Part shown: piece by piece, positions 1-8,472 of the stretch | How positions within the stretch are numbered: the stretch's first letter is position 1 | Layout: each line of letters opens with the position of its first letter | Assembly: GCF_900163835.1 (NCBI RefSeq) | Contig: NZ_FUKR01000064.1 | Span: 1 to 43,618 of the forward strand | Reading direction: 5' to 3' | DNA length: 43,618 nucleotides | Source: Mycetocola reblochoni REB411 | Lineage (GTDB): Bacteria > Actinomycetota > Actinomycetes > Actinomycetales > Microbacteriaceae | The notes under the pieces: model-generated | What the model was told of the DNA's origin: nothing | Databases searched by the model: none | Seen by the model: only the letters and a program-made list of their open reading frames with translations | Program-made: the position numbers and the translations under genes

Positions 1-90
1 GGGGAGCGCCCGGGGCGGTGAGCCGATCGGGTGGGCTCAGCCCCGCCCCGCCCCGGACGGCGACAAGCGCGGGCGTTCGGGCGAACGACG

Positions 91-120
91 AACGGGCCCC
101 ACCCGAGGGTGGAGCCCGTT
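91..120 (-). terminator. Hairpin terminator downstream of rpsT
   Basis: A 30-base inverted repeat has arms 91-103 and 108-120 with one mismatch. Read on the minus strand the mismatch becomes a G-U wobble, so the stem is intact in an rpsT transcript. No T-run follows, as is common in high-GC actinobacteria. It could also stop a plus-strand gene entering from the left. Bases 1-90 and 121-234 hold no gene I can support. Confidence 0.6.
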
Positions 121-234
121 CCCGTCTGCTGTGCGCGGCGTCCCGCTGAGGTCAACGGTTCAGGCACGCATTCCGGTGTCGGATGCCCGAATCGATGTCG
201 TCCGGGCGGGCGTCACGCGCCGACGCGGGTCGGA

Positions 235-495
235 TCAGAGCGAAGCGACCTTCTTGGCCAGCGCCGACTTGCGGTTGGCGGCCTGGTTCTGGTGGATGAC
301 GCCCTTGCTGACGGCCTTGTCGAGCTTCTTCGACGCGTGCTGCAGCTTGGCGGCCGCCTCGGCCTTGTCACCGGAGGCGATGGCCGCACGGGCCTGACGG
401 ACGACGGTCCGCAGCTCGCTCTTCACGGCCTTGTTGCGCTCGGTGGCCTTGCGGTTGGTGCCGATGCGCTTGATCTGCGACTTGATGTTTGCCAC
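235..495 (-). CDS. rpsT: 30S ribosomal protein S20
   Basis: Small basic protein of the 30S subunit that binds 16S rRNA early in assembly. It has 86 residues, against 87 in E. coli. The N-terminus [14 protein letters not shown] and the helical, Lys/Arg/Ala-rich body ending [11 protein letters not shown] are typical of S20. The frame stays open further upstream, but I chose the GTG at 495 because it gives the family N-terminus and has a GGGAAG ribosome-binding site 9 bases before it. The gene is monocistronic, points away from lepA and has its own promoter near 600-629. Its place next to lepA is conserved in actinobacteria. S20 often represses its own translation, but I cannot point to an element for that here. 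Confidence 0.96.
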   Translation of the reverse strand: MANIKSQIKRIGTNRKATERNKAVKSELRTVVRQARAAIASGDKAEAAAKLQHASKKLDKAVSKGVIHQNQAANRKSALAKKVASL

Positions 496-599
496 GTGTA
501 CTTGCTTCCCTTGGATGAGTGATGGAGTGCCGTCCGGTGGTAGAGGGGCACCGGCCCGGCGAGTTCGTGTGGGGTGACCCGCACGCAAGCCAAGAAATC

Positions 600-629
600 A
601 CACTACCAGGACTGCCGCCGACGAGACAA
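600..629 (-). promoter_or_regulatory. Putative rpsT promoter
   Basis: On the minus strand a -35-like TTGTCT (complement of 624-629) is followed after 18 bases by a -10-like TAGTGT (complement of 600-605). The implied transcript starts near 592 and leaves a leader of roughly 95 bases before rpsT. This is read by eye against the sigma-A consensus. Confidence 0.4.
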
Positions 630-904
630 TCGCGACACGGTGACGGATTGTCGGGGCGTCGACGTCCTCTGGCACGCGCCGGCGCCGTTCTCCGCCGCGC
701 GGTCAGTCCCCCGTCCCTCGCTCCGTGGCCGGTCCCGTCGCGCGTCCTTCCACCTCCGCTGTCGTCCGTGATCCGCCCACTCGGTGGTCCGCGGCGGGGC
801 GGGCGGCCCGAGCCCCCGGCGCCGGTGCCCGCTCAGCCGTCGGGGCACGGCATGAGAGGATGGACTGCATCATCGACCGCCCATCCCGACGACCCGAGGA
901 CCGC
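630..904. other. Intergenic region before lepA, no gene seen
   Basis: Together with 496-599 this makes about 410 bases between the divergent rpsT and lepA starts. It is GC-rich with open frames on both strands but no coding signature. The only signals I can name are the rpsT promoter at 600-629 and a GAGGA ribosome-binding site at 896-900 for lepA. I could not fix a convincing lepA promoter; GAGGAT near 856-861 is a weak -10 candidate. Confidence 0.4.
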
Positions 905-2755
905 GTGAGCCCACGAGCTACCCAGGCGCTACAGCCCGCCGCCACCGATCCGGCGCAGATCCGTAACTTCTGCATCATCGCCCACATCGACCACGGCAAG
1001 TCGACGCTCGCGGACCGCATGCTCCAGATCACGGGCGTCGTCAGCGACAGGGACATGCGTGCCCAATACCTCGACCGCATGGACATCGAGCGGGAGCGCG
1101 GCATCACCATCAAGTCCCAGGCCGTGCGGATGCCGTGGGAGGTCGACGGAACGGGCTACGCGCTGAACATGATCGACACCCCGGGGCACGTCGACTTCAG
1201 CTACGAGGTCTCGCGCTCGCTCGCCGCGTGTGAGGGCGCGATCCTGCTCGTCGACGCTGCGCAAGGCATCGAGGCGCAGACGCTGGCGAACCTCTACCTG
1301 GCGATGGAGAACGACCTCGAGATCATTCCCGTTCTCAACAAGATCGACCTCCCGGCGGCCGACCCGGACAAGTACGCGCGTGAGCTTGCCGATCTGATCG
1401 GTGGTTCCCCCGACGACGTGCTCAAGGTGTCGGGGAAGACCGGCGTCGGGGTCGAGGAGCTTCTCGACCGCGTCGTCGGCCGGGTGCCCGCGCCCGTCGG
1501 CCGGGCGGACGCACCGGCCAGGGCCATGATCTTCGACTCCGTGTACGACAGCTATCGCGGCGTCGTCACCTACGTCCGCATGGTCGACGGGAAGCTGAAC
1601 CCCAGGGAACGCATCCAGATGATGTCGACCGGGAGCACCCACGAGCTGCTCGAGATCGGCGTGAGCTCGCCGGAGCCGAAGCCGTCGAAGGGCCTCGCGG
1701 TCGGTGAGGTCGGCTACCTGATCACCGGCGTCAAGGACGTCCGGTTGTCGAAGGTGGGCGACACGGTCACGACGCACCGGCAGGCGGCGACCGAGCCGCT
1801 GCCCGGCTACACCGATCCGAAGCCGATGGTGTTCTCCGGGCTGTACCCGATCGACGGCAGCGACTACCCGATCCTGCGTGAGGCGCTCGACAAGCTGAAG
1901 CTCTCGGACGCCGCGCTGAACTACGAGCCGGAGACCTCCGTGGCGCTCGGCTTCGGCTTCCGCTGCGGCTTCCTCGGCCTGCTCCACCTCGAGATCATCA
2001 CCGAGCGCCTGTCCCGCGAATTCGGCCTCGACCTCATCGCGACCGCGCCGAGCGTGACCTACGAGGTCGCCACCGACGACGGGCGCAGCGTCACCGTGAC
2101 CAACCCGAGCGAGTTCCCCTCCGGCAAGATCCGCGCGGTGAGCGAGCCCGTCGTGCGGGTGGGCATCCTCACGCCCAAGGACTACGTCGGGACGGTCATG
2201 GAGCTGTGCCAGTCGCGCCGCGGCAACCTGATGGGGATGGAGTACCTCGGCGAGGACCGCGTCGAGCTGCGCTACTCGATGCCGCTCGGCGAGATCGTGT
2301 TCGACTTCTTCGACCACCTGAAGAGCCGCACGCAGGGCTACGCCTCCCTCGACTACGAGCCGATGGGGGAGCAGGAGGCCGATCTGGTCAAGGTCGACAT
2401 CCTGTTGCAGGGCGAGCAGGTCGACGCGTTCAGCGCGATCGTGCACAGGGACAAGGCCTACTCCTACGGGGTGCTGATGACCGAGCGCCTGAAGAACCTC
2501 ATCCCCCGGCAACAGTTCGAGGTGCCGATCCAGGCGGCGATCGGATCGCGCATCATCGCGCGCGAGTCGATCAGGGCCATCCGGAAGGACGTGCTGGCCA
2601 AGTGCTACGGCGGAGACATCAGCCGCAAGCGCAAACTGCTGGAGAAGCAGAAGGAGGGCAAGAAGCGCATGAAGATGGTCGGGCGCGTCGAGGTCCCGCA
2701 GGAGGCGTTCATCGCCGCCCTCAGCGGCGAGACCGAGAAGAAGGAAAAGAAGTGA
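905..2755 (+). CDS. lepA: Elongation factor 4 (LepA GTPase)
   Basis: Ribosome-associated translational GTPase (EF4) implicated in translation and 30S biogenesis. It has 616 residues, near the usual 600. The G1 loop AHIDHGKS is at residues 26-33, followed by DTPGH (G3) and NKID (G4). EF-G-like domains follow, and the LepA-specific C-terminal domain ends in a Lys-rich tail. The frame is open to 725, but the GTG at 905 gives a normal N-terminus and has GAGGA four bases upstream. The stop overlaps the GTG start of the next gene by four bases, so translational coupling is likely. I see nothing unusual in the protein. Confidence 0.97.
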   Translation: MSPRATQALQPAATDPAQIRNFCIIAHIDHGKSTLADRMLQITGVVSDRDMRAQYLDRMDIERERGITIKSQAVRMPWEVDGTGYALNMIDTPGHVDFSYEVSRSLAACEGAILLVDAAQGIEAQTLANLYLAMENDLEIIPVLNKIDLPAADPDKYARELADLIGGSPDDVLKVSGKTGVGVEELLDRVVGRVPAPVGRADAPARAMIFDSVYDSYRGVVTYVRMVDGKLNPRERIQMMSTGSTHELLEIGVSSPEPKPSKGLAVGEVGYLITGVKDVRLSKVGDTVTTHRQAATEPLPGYTDPKPMVFSGLYPIDGSDYPILREALDKLKLSDAALNYEPETSVALGFGFRCGFLGLLHLEIITERLSREFGLDLIATAPSVTYEVATDDGRSVTVTNPSEFPSGKIRAVSEPVVRVGILTPKDYVGTVMELCQSRRGNLMGMEYLGEDRVELRYSMPLGEIVFDFFDHLKSRTQGYASLDYEPMGEQEADLVKVDILLQGEQVDAFSAIVHRDKAYSYGVLMTERLKNLIPRQQFEVPIQAAIGSRIIARESIRAIRKDVLAKCYGGDISRKRKLLEKQKEGKKRMKMVGRVEVPQEAFIAALSGETEKKEKK

Positions 2756-3414
2756 GCCACGAGCGCGGTGCGACGCCCGAGCAGCAGCCCGTCGACTACG
2801 CCGCCGTCGGGGCGACCCAGGCGGGAGACCTGCTGCAGTACCCGCCGGAGGGGTTCGTGCCCGTCGCCGACCAGATCCGTCTCGGCTCGGGAGTGGAGCG
2901 GTTCCGGGCGTCGAGCTCCCAGCTGTTCAACTGGATCGCCCAGCGGCACGCGGGCGTGACCGTGTCGGACGTGCACGTGCCCGCCGGCGACAGCTACATC
3001 GGCATCCGCTACGACGACGACGGGACCCCGCTCGAGCAGGTCCGCTCGACGGGGGAGCGCCGCTTCGGCGAGGACGGCGTCCCCGAGGTCAGCGCGGGGG
3101 CCACCCTCACCCTCAGCGGACACGCCGGCGGCGTCGCCATCTCCGGACGCTTCAGGGTGGTGTTCGTCATCGAGGAGTCGCACCGCTCCGGCTTCGCACT
3201 CGGCAGCGTGGAGTCGTCCTCCTTCTCCGGTGAGCAGTCCTTCGTCATCGAGCACCGCGATGACGACTCGGTGTGGTTCGTGTTCCGCGCGTTCTCCCGG
3301 CCGCTCGGCCTGTCGACGCGTCTGGTTCCCGCGCTGCACCGTCGGGCTCTGACCGGCCTGGCGACCGCCTACCTCCGCGCCATGTCGCCCGCCTGGTCGA
3401 CGCCGGGAGCCTGA
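2752..3414 (+). CDS. DUF1990 family protein
   Basis: A 220-residue protein of the DUF1990 family, function unknown. The region from residue 17 ([20 protein letters not shown]) and the later VVFVIEE and FRAFSRP segments match what I recall of this actinobacterial and plant family. It has no signal peptide and no membrane segment. The GTG start lies inside the lepA stop (GTGA) and the stop overlaps the hemW ATG (TGATG). It is therefore the middle gene of a tightly coupled lepA-DUF1990-hemW unit. The family call is from sequence style and neighbourhood; I infer no reaction. Confidence 0.8.
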   Translation: MSHERGATPEQQPVDYAAVGATQAGDLLQYPPEGFVPVADQIRLGSGVERFRASSSQLFNWIAQRHAGVTVSDVHVPAGDSYIGIRYDDDGTPLEQVRSTGERRFGEDGVPEVSAGATLTLSGHAGGVAISGRFRVVFVIEESHRSGFALGSVESSSFSGEQSFVIEHRDDDSVWFVFRAFSRPLGLSTRLVPALHRRALTGLATAYLRAMSPAWSTPGA

Positions 3415-4643
3415 TGGCGGGGCCGCTCCCCGTCGGGGATCCCGCCCCGGCCGATGGCCGTCTCCCCGCCTCTGCGGCCGAGGCAGCTGCCGGCGTCCCG
3501 TTCGGCGCGTACGTCCACGTGCCGTTCTGCCGGGTGCGCTGCGGCTACTGCGACTTCAACACGTACACGGCGACGGAGCTGCGCGGCGCGAAGCAGTCCG
3601 AGTACCACGAGGAGGTCGCCCGCGAGATCGACCTCGCGGTCGCGGCGCTCGACCTCTCCGGCGTGGGGCCCCGACCGTTGAGCACGGTGTTCTTCGGCGG
3701 GGGCACGCCCACGCTGCTGCCCGCCGCCGACCTCGTCGGAGTGCTCCGTAGGCTCCGCGAGCGGTTCGGCATCGTCGAGGGCGCGGAGATCACCACGGAG
3801 GCGAACCCCGACTCCGTCGACGCCGCCTACCTGCGTGCGCTGAAGGACGGCGGCTTCACCCGGGTGTCCTTCGGTGTGCAGTCGGCCGTCCCTGAGACGC
3901 TGGCGACGCTGGAGCGCAGCCACGATCCCGCGAAGGTGCCCGATGTCGTCGCCGCGGCGAGAGAGGCGGGGCTCGCCGTGAGCGTCGACCTGATCTACGG
4001 CGCGCCGGGGGAGACCCTGGAGCAGTGGGAGCGATCGGTGGACATGGCGATCGCGCTCGGGCCCGAGCACATCTCCGCCTACGCGCTGATCGTCGAGGAC
4101 GGCACGAAGCTGGCCAGGCAGATCCGCAGCGGCGTGCTCTCCGCGCCGGACGACGACCTGCAGGCCGAGATGTACGAGCTCGCCGACGAGCGCTTCTGCT
4201 CCGCTGGCTTCGGCTGGTACGAGATCAGCAACTGGTCGCGCGGGGTCGAGAGCAGGTCGAGGCACAACCTCTCGTACTGGTCCGGCGCCGACTGGTGGGG
4301 CTTCGGTCCCGGCGCGCACTCCCACGTCGGCGGCGTGCGCTGGTGGAACGTCAAGCACCCGGCGGCGTACGCGCAGCGCCTGGCGATCGGTGTCTCGCCC
4401 GCCCAGGCGCGCGAGGTCCTCGACGAGCCGACGAGGCAGACCGAACGCCTGCTGCTGCAGAGCCGGATCAGTGACGGCCTGCCGCTGGCCGTCCTCGGCG
4501 AGCGTGGCCGGCGCAGCGTGGCCGGTCTGATCGCCGACGGCCTGGTCGAGCCCCGTGCCGCCGTGAGGGAGCGGCGCCTCGTGCTGACCCGCCGGGGTCG
4601 ACTGCTCGCGGACGCCGTGGTCCACCGGCTGCTCGAGGACTGA
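3414..4643 (+). CDS. hemW: Radical SAM heme chaperone HemW
   Basis: 409-residue radical SAM protein of the HemN/HemW family. HemW binds heme and is thought to deliver it to respiratory proteins, whereas HemN oxidises coproporphyrinogen III. The [4Fe-4S] motif is C39-x3-C43-x2-C46 followed by D47-F48. HemN has a fourth Cys two residues after the motif and HemW has Phe, so HemW is the better call. The motif FFGGGTPTLLP and a C-terminal winged region follow. The ATG overlaps the upstream stop by one base. HemW is often misnamed oxygen-independent coproporphyrinogen oxidase, and that activity is not supported here. Confidence 0.93.
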   Translation: MAGPLPVGDPAPADGRLPASAAEAAAGVPFGAYVHVPFCRVRCGYCDFNTYTATELRGAKQSEYHEEVAREIDLAVAALDLSGVGPRPLSTVFFGGGTPTLLPAADLVGVLRRLRERFGIVEGAEITTEANPDSVDAAYLRALKDGGFTRVSFGVQSAVPETLATLERSHDPAKVPDVVAAAREAGLAVSVDLIYGAPGETLEQWERSVDMAIALGPEHISAYALIVEDGTKLARQIRSGVLSAPDDDLQAEMYELADERFCSAGFGWYEISNWSRGVESRSRHNLSYWSGADWWGFGPGAHSHVGGVRWWNVKHPAAYAQRLAIGVSPAQAREVLDEPTRQTERLLLQSRISDGLPLAVLGERGRRSVAGLIADGLVEPRAAVRERRLVLTRRGRLLADAVVHRLLED

Positions 4644-4684
4644 CCGGGGCGCACCCGGCCGGATCTGCCGCGCCCGCCGGGGTG

Positions 4685-5050
4685 CTAGCGGATGAGGCGC
4701 AGCGCGAAGGGGTAGCGGACGGCGCCCGTGCGCGCACAGGTGACGGCGCCGACGATCGCGATGACGACCCCGGCCAGCTGCACGAGCCCCATGAGCGAAC
4801 GCGCGATCCAGCCGATCAGGAGGACGTCGAGGATCACCCCGGCGGCGGCCAGACCGGCGCACACGATGAGCACCGTGAGCTGAACGTTCAGCGCCTCCTT
4901 CGCCTCGCGGACGCTCGCGGTTCCGCGGTCGCGCTGCAGCAGCCAGACGACGAGCGGGCCGATCACGCTGAGGACGCCGGAGGCGTGCGCGGCGATCGCC
5001 CAGCGGCGGTCGGACTCGGCGCTGAGCGGGGGCGGCGGGACGGAGGTCAT
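4685..5050 (-). CDS. DUF4870-like small membrane protein
   Basis: 121-residue membrane protein. After a short Pro-rich N-terminus the sequence AIAAHASGVLSVIGPLVVWL gives the first membrane segment. Next comes a cytoplasmic-type stretch with VREAKEALNVQLT, then two further hydrophobic segments. The three-segment plan and the EALNVQ motif fit DUF4870 (Tic20-like) proteins, whose role is unknown. I chose the ATG at 5050 because GAAGGA lies four bases upstream; an in-frame start further up lacks such a site. The gene is convergent with hemW and divergent from hrcA. Confidence 0.75.
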   Translation of the reverse strand: MTSVPPPPLSAESDRRWAIAAHASGVLSVIGPLVVWLLQRDRGTASVREAKEALNVQLTVLIVCAGLAAAGVILDVLLIGWIARSLMGLVQLAGVVIAIVGAVTCARTGAVRYPFALRLIR

Positions 5051-5082
5051 GGGGTCCTTCGGGTCGGGGGATTGCCGGGCGC

Positions 5083-5111
5083 GGGACAACGGCTGCGCGG
5101 CCAGGTAAAGT
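5083..5111 (+). promoter_or_regulatory. Putative hrcA promoter
   Basis: A -35-like GGGACA (5083-5088) is followed after 17 bases by a -10-like TAAAGT (5106-5111). The expected transcription start, near 5117-5119, falls inside the CIRCE element. HrcA bound there would block initiation. Assigned by eye. Confidence 0.5.
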
Positions 5112-5137
5112 TAGCACTCGACGGATTCGAGTGCCAG
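5111..5137 (+). promoter_or_regulatory. CIRCE operator (HrcA binding site)
   Basis: The left arm TTAGCACTC (5111-5119) matches the CIRCE consensus exactly. After 9 bases the right arm GAGTGCCAG (5129-5137) matches the consensus GAGTGCTAA at seven of nine positions. The element sits directly before hrcA, so the repressor very probably controls its own operon and dnaJ. The right arm ends only 17 bases before the chosen GTG start. Confidence 0.95.
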
Positions 5138-5154
5138 GGATCGGAGGTGCGCAG

Positions 5155-6189
5155 GTGGTATCGGAACGCGGCATGGAGGTCCTGCGGGCCATCGTCGAGG
5201 ACTTCGTCGCGCACAGGGAGCCGGTCGGCTCCAAGCGCATCGTCGAACGGCACGCCTTCGGGGTGTCCGCGGCGACCATCCGCAACGACATGGCGCAGCT
5301 CGAGGACGAGGAGCTCATCGTCGCCCCGCACACCTCCTCCGGCCGAATCCCGACGGACAAGGGCTACCGGCTCTTCGTCGACCAGCTTGCCGAACGTCGC
5401 GTCATGTCCCAGGTGCAGCGTCGAGCCATCGAGGAGTTCCTCGGCGAGGCCGTCGACCTCGACGACGTGCTCGCCCGGACCGTGCGGCTGCTTGCTCAGC
5501 TGACGAACCAGGTCGCGCTCGTGCAGTACCCCACCTTCAGCTCGGCGCGTCTCAGGCACATCGAGCTGGTCTCCCTTACCGACACCCGGGCGCTCGTCGT
5601 CGTGATCACCGACAACGGCCGTGTCCAGCAGCAGACGATCGACAGCGGCCGGCCGCTCCCTGCGGACCGCCTGGAGCGGCTCAAGACGCTGGTCAACCGC
5701 ACGCTGGCCGGTGTGGGAGTGGCCGACGCCGTGCCGTTGCTCGACGGGCTCGGCGGCGAGGCGGCCCCCGACGATGCGGCCGACGCGGAGGCGCTCGCCC
5801 TCGCGGTCGGCGAGCTGCTCGGGCACTATCGCCAGGATCGCCTCGTTCTCGCCGGCTCGGCGAACCTGGCCAGGACAGAGGACGATTTCCGCGGCAGCAT
5901 CTTCCCCGTGCTCGAGGCGCTCGAGCAGCAGGCCGTTCTGCTGCGCCTGTTCGGCGAGATGCAGGCGGACCCGTTCGGCATGTCGGTGAGCATCGGCAGG
6001 GAGAACGACCCCTTCGGCCTCGGCGAGACGAGCGTGCTTGCCGGCGCGTATCGTTCCTCTTCTGGCGAACTGGCGCGGGTCGGCGTGCTCGGCCCGACCA
6101 GAATGGACTACCAGAGCAACCTGGCCGCGGTTCGCGCCGTGGCCCGCTACCTGACCCGCTCGTTCGGCGACGACCCGTCCGAGCGCTGA
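5155..6189 (+). CDS. hrcA: Heat-inducible transcription repressor HrcA
   Basis: 344-residue repressor of class I heat-shock genes. It binds CIRCE and is kept active by GroEL. The winged helix-turn-helix is in about the first 75 residues (SAATIRNDMAQLEDEELI from residue 38). The HrcA signature HTSSGRIPTDKGYR follows, then the GAF-like dimer domain. The GTG at 5155 is preceded by GGAGG (5143-5147) at 7 bases and gives the family N-terminus VVSERGMEVL. A GTG at 5131 is also in frame but lies inside CIRCE and has no ribosome-binding site. It is the first gene of hrcA-dnaJ-rsmE and autoregulated by the upstream operator. Confidence 0.97.
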   Translation: MVSERGMEVLRAIVEDFVAHREPVGSKRIVERHAFGVSAATIRNDMAQLEDEELIVAPHTSSGRIPTDKGYRLFVDQLAERRVMSQVQRRAIEEFLGEAVDLDDVLARTVRLLAQLTNQVALVQYPTFSSARLRHIELVSLTDTRALVVVITDNGRVQQQTIDSGRPLPADRLERLKTLVNRTLAGVGVADAVPLLDGLGGEAAPDDAADAEALALAVGELLGHYRQDRLVLAGSANLARTEDDFRGSIFPVLEALEQQAVLLRLFGEMQADPFGMSVSIGRENDPFGLGETSVLAGAYRSSSGELARVGVLGPTRMDYQSNLAAVRAVARYLTRSFGDDPSER

Positions 6190-6237
6190 CAACACCCGCG
6201 GGATCCCCGCACACATCACTGGAGGTTGACGCCGCTC

Positions 6238-7338
6238 GTGGCTGACCATTACGACGTTCTCGGTGTCGCACGCGACGCCTCGCAGGAGCAGATCAAGAAG
6301 GCCTACCGCAAGCTCGCCCGCGAGCTGCACCCGGACGTGAATCCGAGCGCCGACGCGGAGGAGCGCTTCAAGGCGGTCACGCACGCCTACGACGTGCTCA
6401 GCGACCCGCAGCAGCGGCAGAGCTACGACACCGGCGGCTCGTCCGCCGGCATGGGTGGGGGCTTCGGCGGCTTCGGCGACATCTTCGAGACCTTCTTCGG
6501 CGGGGGCGCCTCGCAGCGCGGGCCGCGGTCGCGCGCCGAGCGCGGGCAGGACGCGCTCATCCGGGTCCAGGTCACGCTGGACGAGGTCGTCTTCGGCACC
6601 CATAGAGACCTCGAGATCGACACGGCTGTGCTCTGCGAGGTCTGCGAGGGCAGCGCGTGTCAGCCCGGCACGCACCCCGTCACCTGCGACATCTGCCACG
6701 GCGCCGGGCAGATCCAGCGCACGGTGCGGTCGCTGCTCGGCAACGTCGTCACCGCCGTCCCCTGCGGCTCGTGCCAGGGCTACGGCACCGTGATCGCCAC
6801 CCCGTGCGCGCACTGCAACGGGCAGGGCCGCGTGCGCGCCACCCGGACCGTCCCCGTGGACGTGCCCTCCGGCGTCGAGACGGGCCTGCGCCTGCAGATG
6901 CCCGGCAGCGGCGAGGTCGGCCCGTTCGGCGGCCCGAGCGGCGACCTGTACCTGGAGATGCGCGTGGCCGAGCACGAGGTGTTCAGCCGAAACGACGACG
7001 ACCTGCTCTGCACGCTCGAGGTGCCGATGGTCGATGCGATCCTCGGGACCTCGACCACGATCACCGCGCTCGACGGTGAGGTGGAGCTCGAGATCCGGCC
7101 GGGGGTCCAGAGCGGCGAGGTGCTCACGATCAAGAACAGGGGGATCACCCACCTGCGCGGCTCGGGGCGCGGCGACCTCAGGGTCGGGGTGCAGGTCGTG
7201 ACGCCGGCGAAGCTCGACGGCAAGGCCCGCGAGCTCATCGAGAGCTTCGGCGCGCGCCACACGAGCTCCGGCCCGCAGCTGGCCCGGTTCCAGCAGGGAC
7301 TGTTCCAGCGCATGCGCGACCGCTTCGCCAACCGCTGA
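6238..7338 (+). CDS. dnaJ: Chaperone DnaJ (HrcA-linked, DnaJ2 type)
   Basis: 366-residue Hsp40 co-chaperone that delivers substrates to DnaK and stimulates its ATPase. The J domain has HPD at residues 31-33. A short Gly/Phe-rich linker ([18 protein letters not shown]) follows. The zinc-binding region runs from C133 to about residue 198 with four CxxCxGxG-type repeats, of which the first ends GSA instead of GxG. The substrate-binding C-terminal domains complete it. Actinobacteria usually carry one dnaJ with dnaK-grpE and a second with hrcA; this is the second. GTG 6238 is preferred; a TTG at 6226 abuts the GGAGG ribosome-binding site and cannot use it. Confidence 0.96.
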   Translation: MADHYDVLGVARDASQEQIKKAYRKLARELHPDVNPSADAEERFKAVTHAYDVLSDPQQRQSYDTGGSSAGMGGGFGGFGDIFETFFGGGASQRGPRSRAERGQDALIRVQVTLDEVVFGTHRDLEIDTAVLCEVCEGSACQPGTHPVTCDICHGAGQIQRTVRSLLGNVVTAVPCGSCQGYGTVIATPCAHCNGQGRVRATRTVPVDVPSGVETGLRLQMPGSGEVGPFGGPSGDLYLEMRVAEHEVFSRNDDDLLCTLEVPMVDAILGTSTTITALDGEVELEIRPGVQSGEVLTIKNRGITHLRGSGRGDLRVGVQVVTPAKLDGKARELIESFGARHTSSGPQLARFQQGLFQRMRDRFANR

Positions 7339-8081
7339 TGGCCCACCAGTTCCTCGTCCCCGAGCTCGGCGACACCGCGCCGGGTGCACTGGTCGAGCTG
7401 ACCGGCGCGGAGGCCAGGCATGCGGCGGGCGCGACGAGGGTGCGCGTCGGCGAGACCATCCGGGTGGGCAACGGCTCCGGCCTGATCGCCTCGGGCGAGG
7501 TCGTCTCCGTCGCCTCGTCCGTCGTGGCGATCTCCGTCACCGAGGTCGAGCGCAGCGCGGAGCCGTCGGATCTGCCACTGCTCGTGCAGGCGCTGGCGAA
7601 GGGCGACAGGGATGAGCTCGCCGTCCAGGCCGCGACGGAGCTCGGGGTGTCCGGCATCGTGCCCTGGCAGGCCGCTCGAAGCGTCTCGCGCTGGTCGGGG
7701 CCCAAGATCGAGAAGGGGCGTCAGCGCTGGGCGACGATCGCGCGCGAGGCGACGAAGCAGTCGCTGCGCGCCTGGGTGCCCCCGGTCGCCGAGCCGCACG
7801 GAACGGCCGATCTCGCCGCCCTGTGCGCGACGCGGACCGTCCTCGTGCTCGAGCCCCGTGCCGCGCTGAGCCTCGGCGAGGCCCACCGCAGGACGGCGGG
7901 GGAGGGCGGTGCGCCGTTCGCGCTCGTCGTCGGCCCCGAGGGGGGCATCTCCCCAGACGAGCGGGAGCTCCTCGCCGCGGCCGGAGCGGTCGAGGTGAGC
8001 CTCGGCACGGGGGTGCTGCGCACCTCGACGGCCGGGCCCGCCGCCCTCGCCGCGATCGCCGCGCTCGAGGGCCGGTGGTGA
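7338..8081 (+). CDS. rsmE: 16S rRNA (uracil-1498-N3)-methyltransferase RsmE
   Basis: 247-residue SPOUT-class methyltransferase that methylates N3 of U1498 in 16S rRNA, using S-adenosylmethionine and acting on the assembled 30S subunit. The N-terminal PUA-like part contains LTGAEARHAAGATRVRVGE. The trefoil-knot part holds VGPEGGISPDE near residue 200 and LGTGVLRTSTAGPAAL near the end, both cofactor-binding signatures. The ATG overlaps the dnaJ stop by one base, so it is coupled to the heat-shock operon. This dnaJ-rsmE pairing is common in Gram-positive bacteria. Confidence 0.95.
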   Translation: MAHQFLVPELGDTAPGALVELTGAEARHAAGATRVRVGETIRVGNGSGLIASGEVVSVASSVVAISVTEVERSAEPSDLPLLVQALAKGDRDELAVQAATELGVSGIVPWQAARSVSRWSGPKIEKGRQRWATIAREATKQSLRAWVPPVAEPHGTADLAALCATRTVLVLEPRAALSLGEAHRRTAGEGGAPFALVVGPEGGISPDERELLAAAGAVEVSLGTGVLRTSTAGPAALAAIAALEGRW

Positions 8082-8106
8082 GGGTCCGCGCGCGACGCGA
8101 CGCCCG

Positions 8107-8112
8107 TAGGAT
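8107..8112 (+). promoter_or_regulatory. -10 box for a leaderless HIT-phoH transcript
   Basis: TAGGAT lies exactly six bases before the ATG at 8119, so transcription would start at the start codon. GGAGG at 8113-8117 is too close to the ATG to act as a normal ribosome-binding site. I see no good -35 box. Confidence 0.5.
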
Positions 8113-8118
8113 GGAGGC

Positions 8119-8472
8119 ATGACTACCCCGGAGCCCTCGGTGTTCACCCGCATCATCGACCGCGAGATCCCCGCCACGATCGTCGCGGAGACGGATCGGC
8201 TGATCGCGATCGAGGACATCAACCCGCAGGCCCCCCTGCACGTCCTCGTGATCCCCAAGACACAGCAGTACCGCGACGTCGTCGAGCTGGCGGCGGGCGA
8301 CCCGGCGCTTCTGGCCGAGCTCGTCGCACTGGCGGGCGAGATCGCCGGCCGTGCCGGTGACTCGTTCCGGCTGGTGTTCAACACCGGCGCCGACGCGGGC
8401 CAGACCGTGTTCCACGTGCACGCCCACGTGCTCGCCGGCCGACTCGAGGAGGGCACGCTTGCCGGACAGTGA
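8119..8472 (+). CDS. HIT family nucleotide-binding protein
   Basis: 117-residue histidine triad protein of the HinT branch, which hydrolyses adenosine phosphoramidates and related nucleotide conjugates. The triad is H99-V-H101-A-H103 within TVFHVHAHVLAG, and upstream NPQAPLHVLVIPK is also typical. Length fits the family. It is soluble, with no signal peptide. It opens the run HIT-phoH-ybeY-CNNM-era, and the last 14 bases overlap the start of phoH. The cellular substrate cannot be read from the sequence. Confidence 0.93.
   Translation: MTTPEPSVFTRIIDREIPATIVAETDRLIAIEDINPQAPLHVLVIPKTQQYRDVVELAAGDPALLAELVALAGEIAGRAGDSFRLVFNTGADAGQTVFHVHAHVLAGRLEEGTLAGQ

Noticed and set aside
1-21. Frame 1 reads GERPGR and then TGA; it could be the end of a plus-strand gene such as holA, which often precedes rpsT.
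   Set aside because: Seven codons are too few to identify anything.
929-2512. A 527-codon minus-strand frame opposite lepA.
   Set aside because: A shadow of lepA without recognisable motifs or a ribosome-binding site.
3414-4643. Oxygen-independent coproporphyrinogen III oxidase (HemN) as the name for the radical SAM gene.
   Set aside because: The fourth Cys of the HemN motif is replaced by Phe, the mark of HemW.
4644-4684. Terminator between hemW and the convergent DUF4870-like gene.
   Set aside because: Only short, imperfect GC-rich complementarity is present; no stem as clear as the others in the window.
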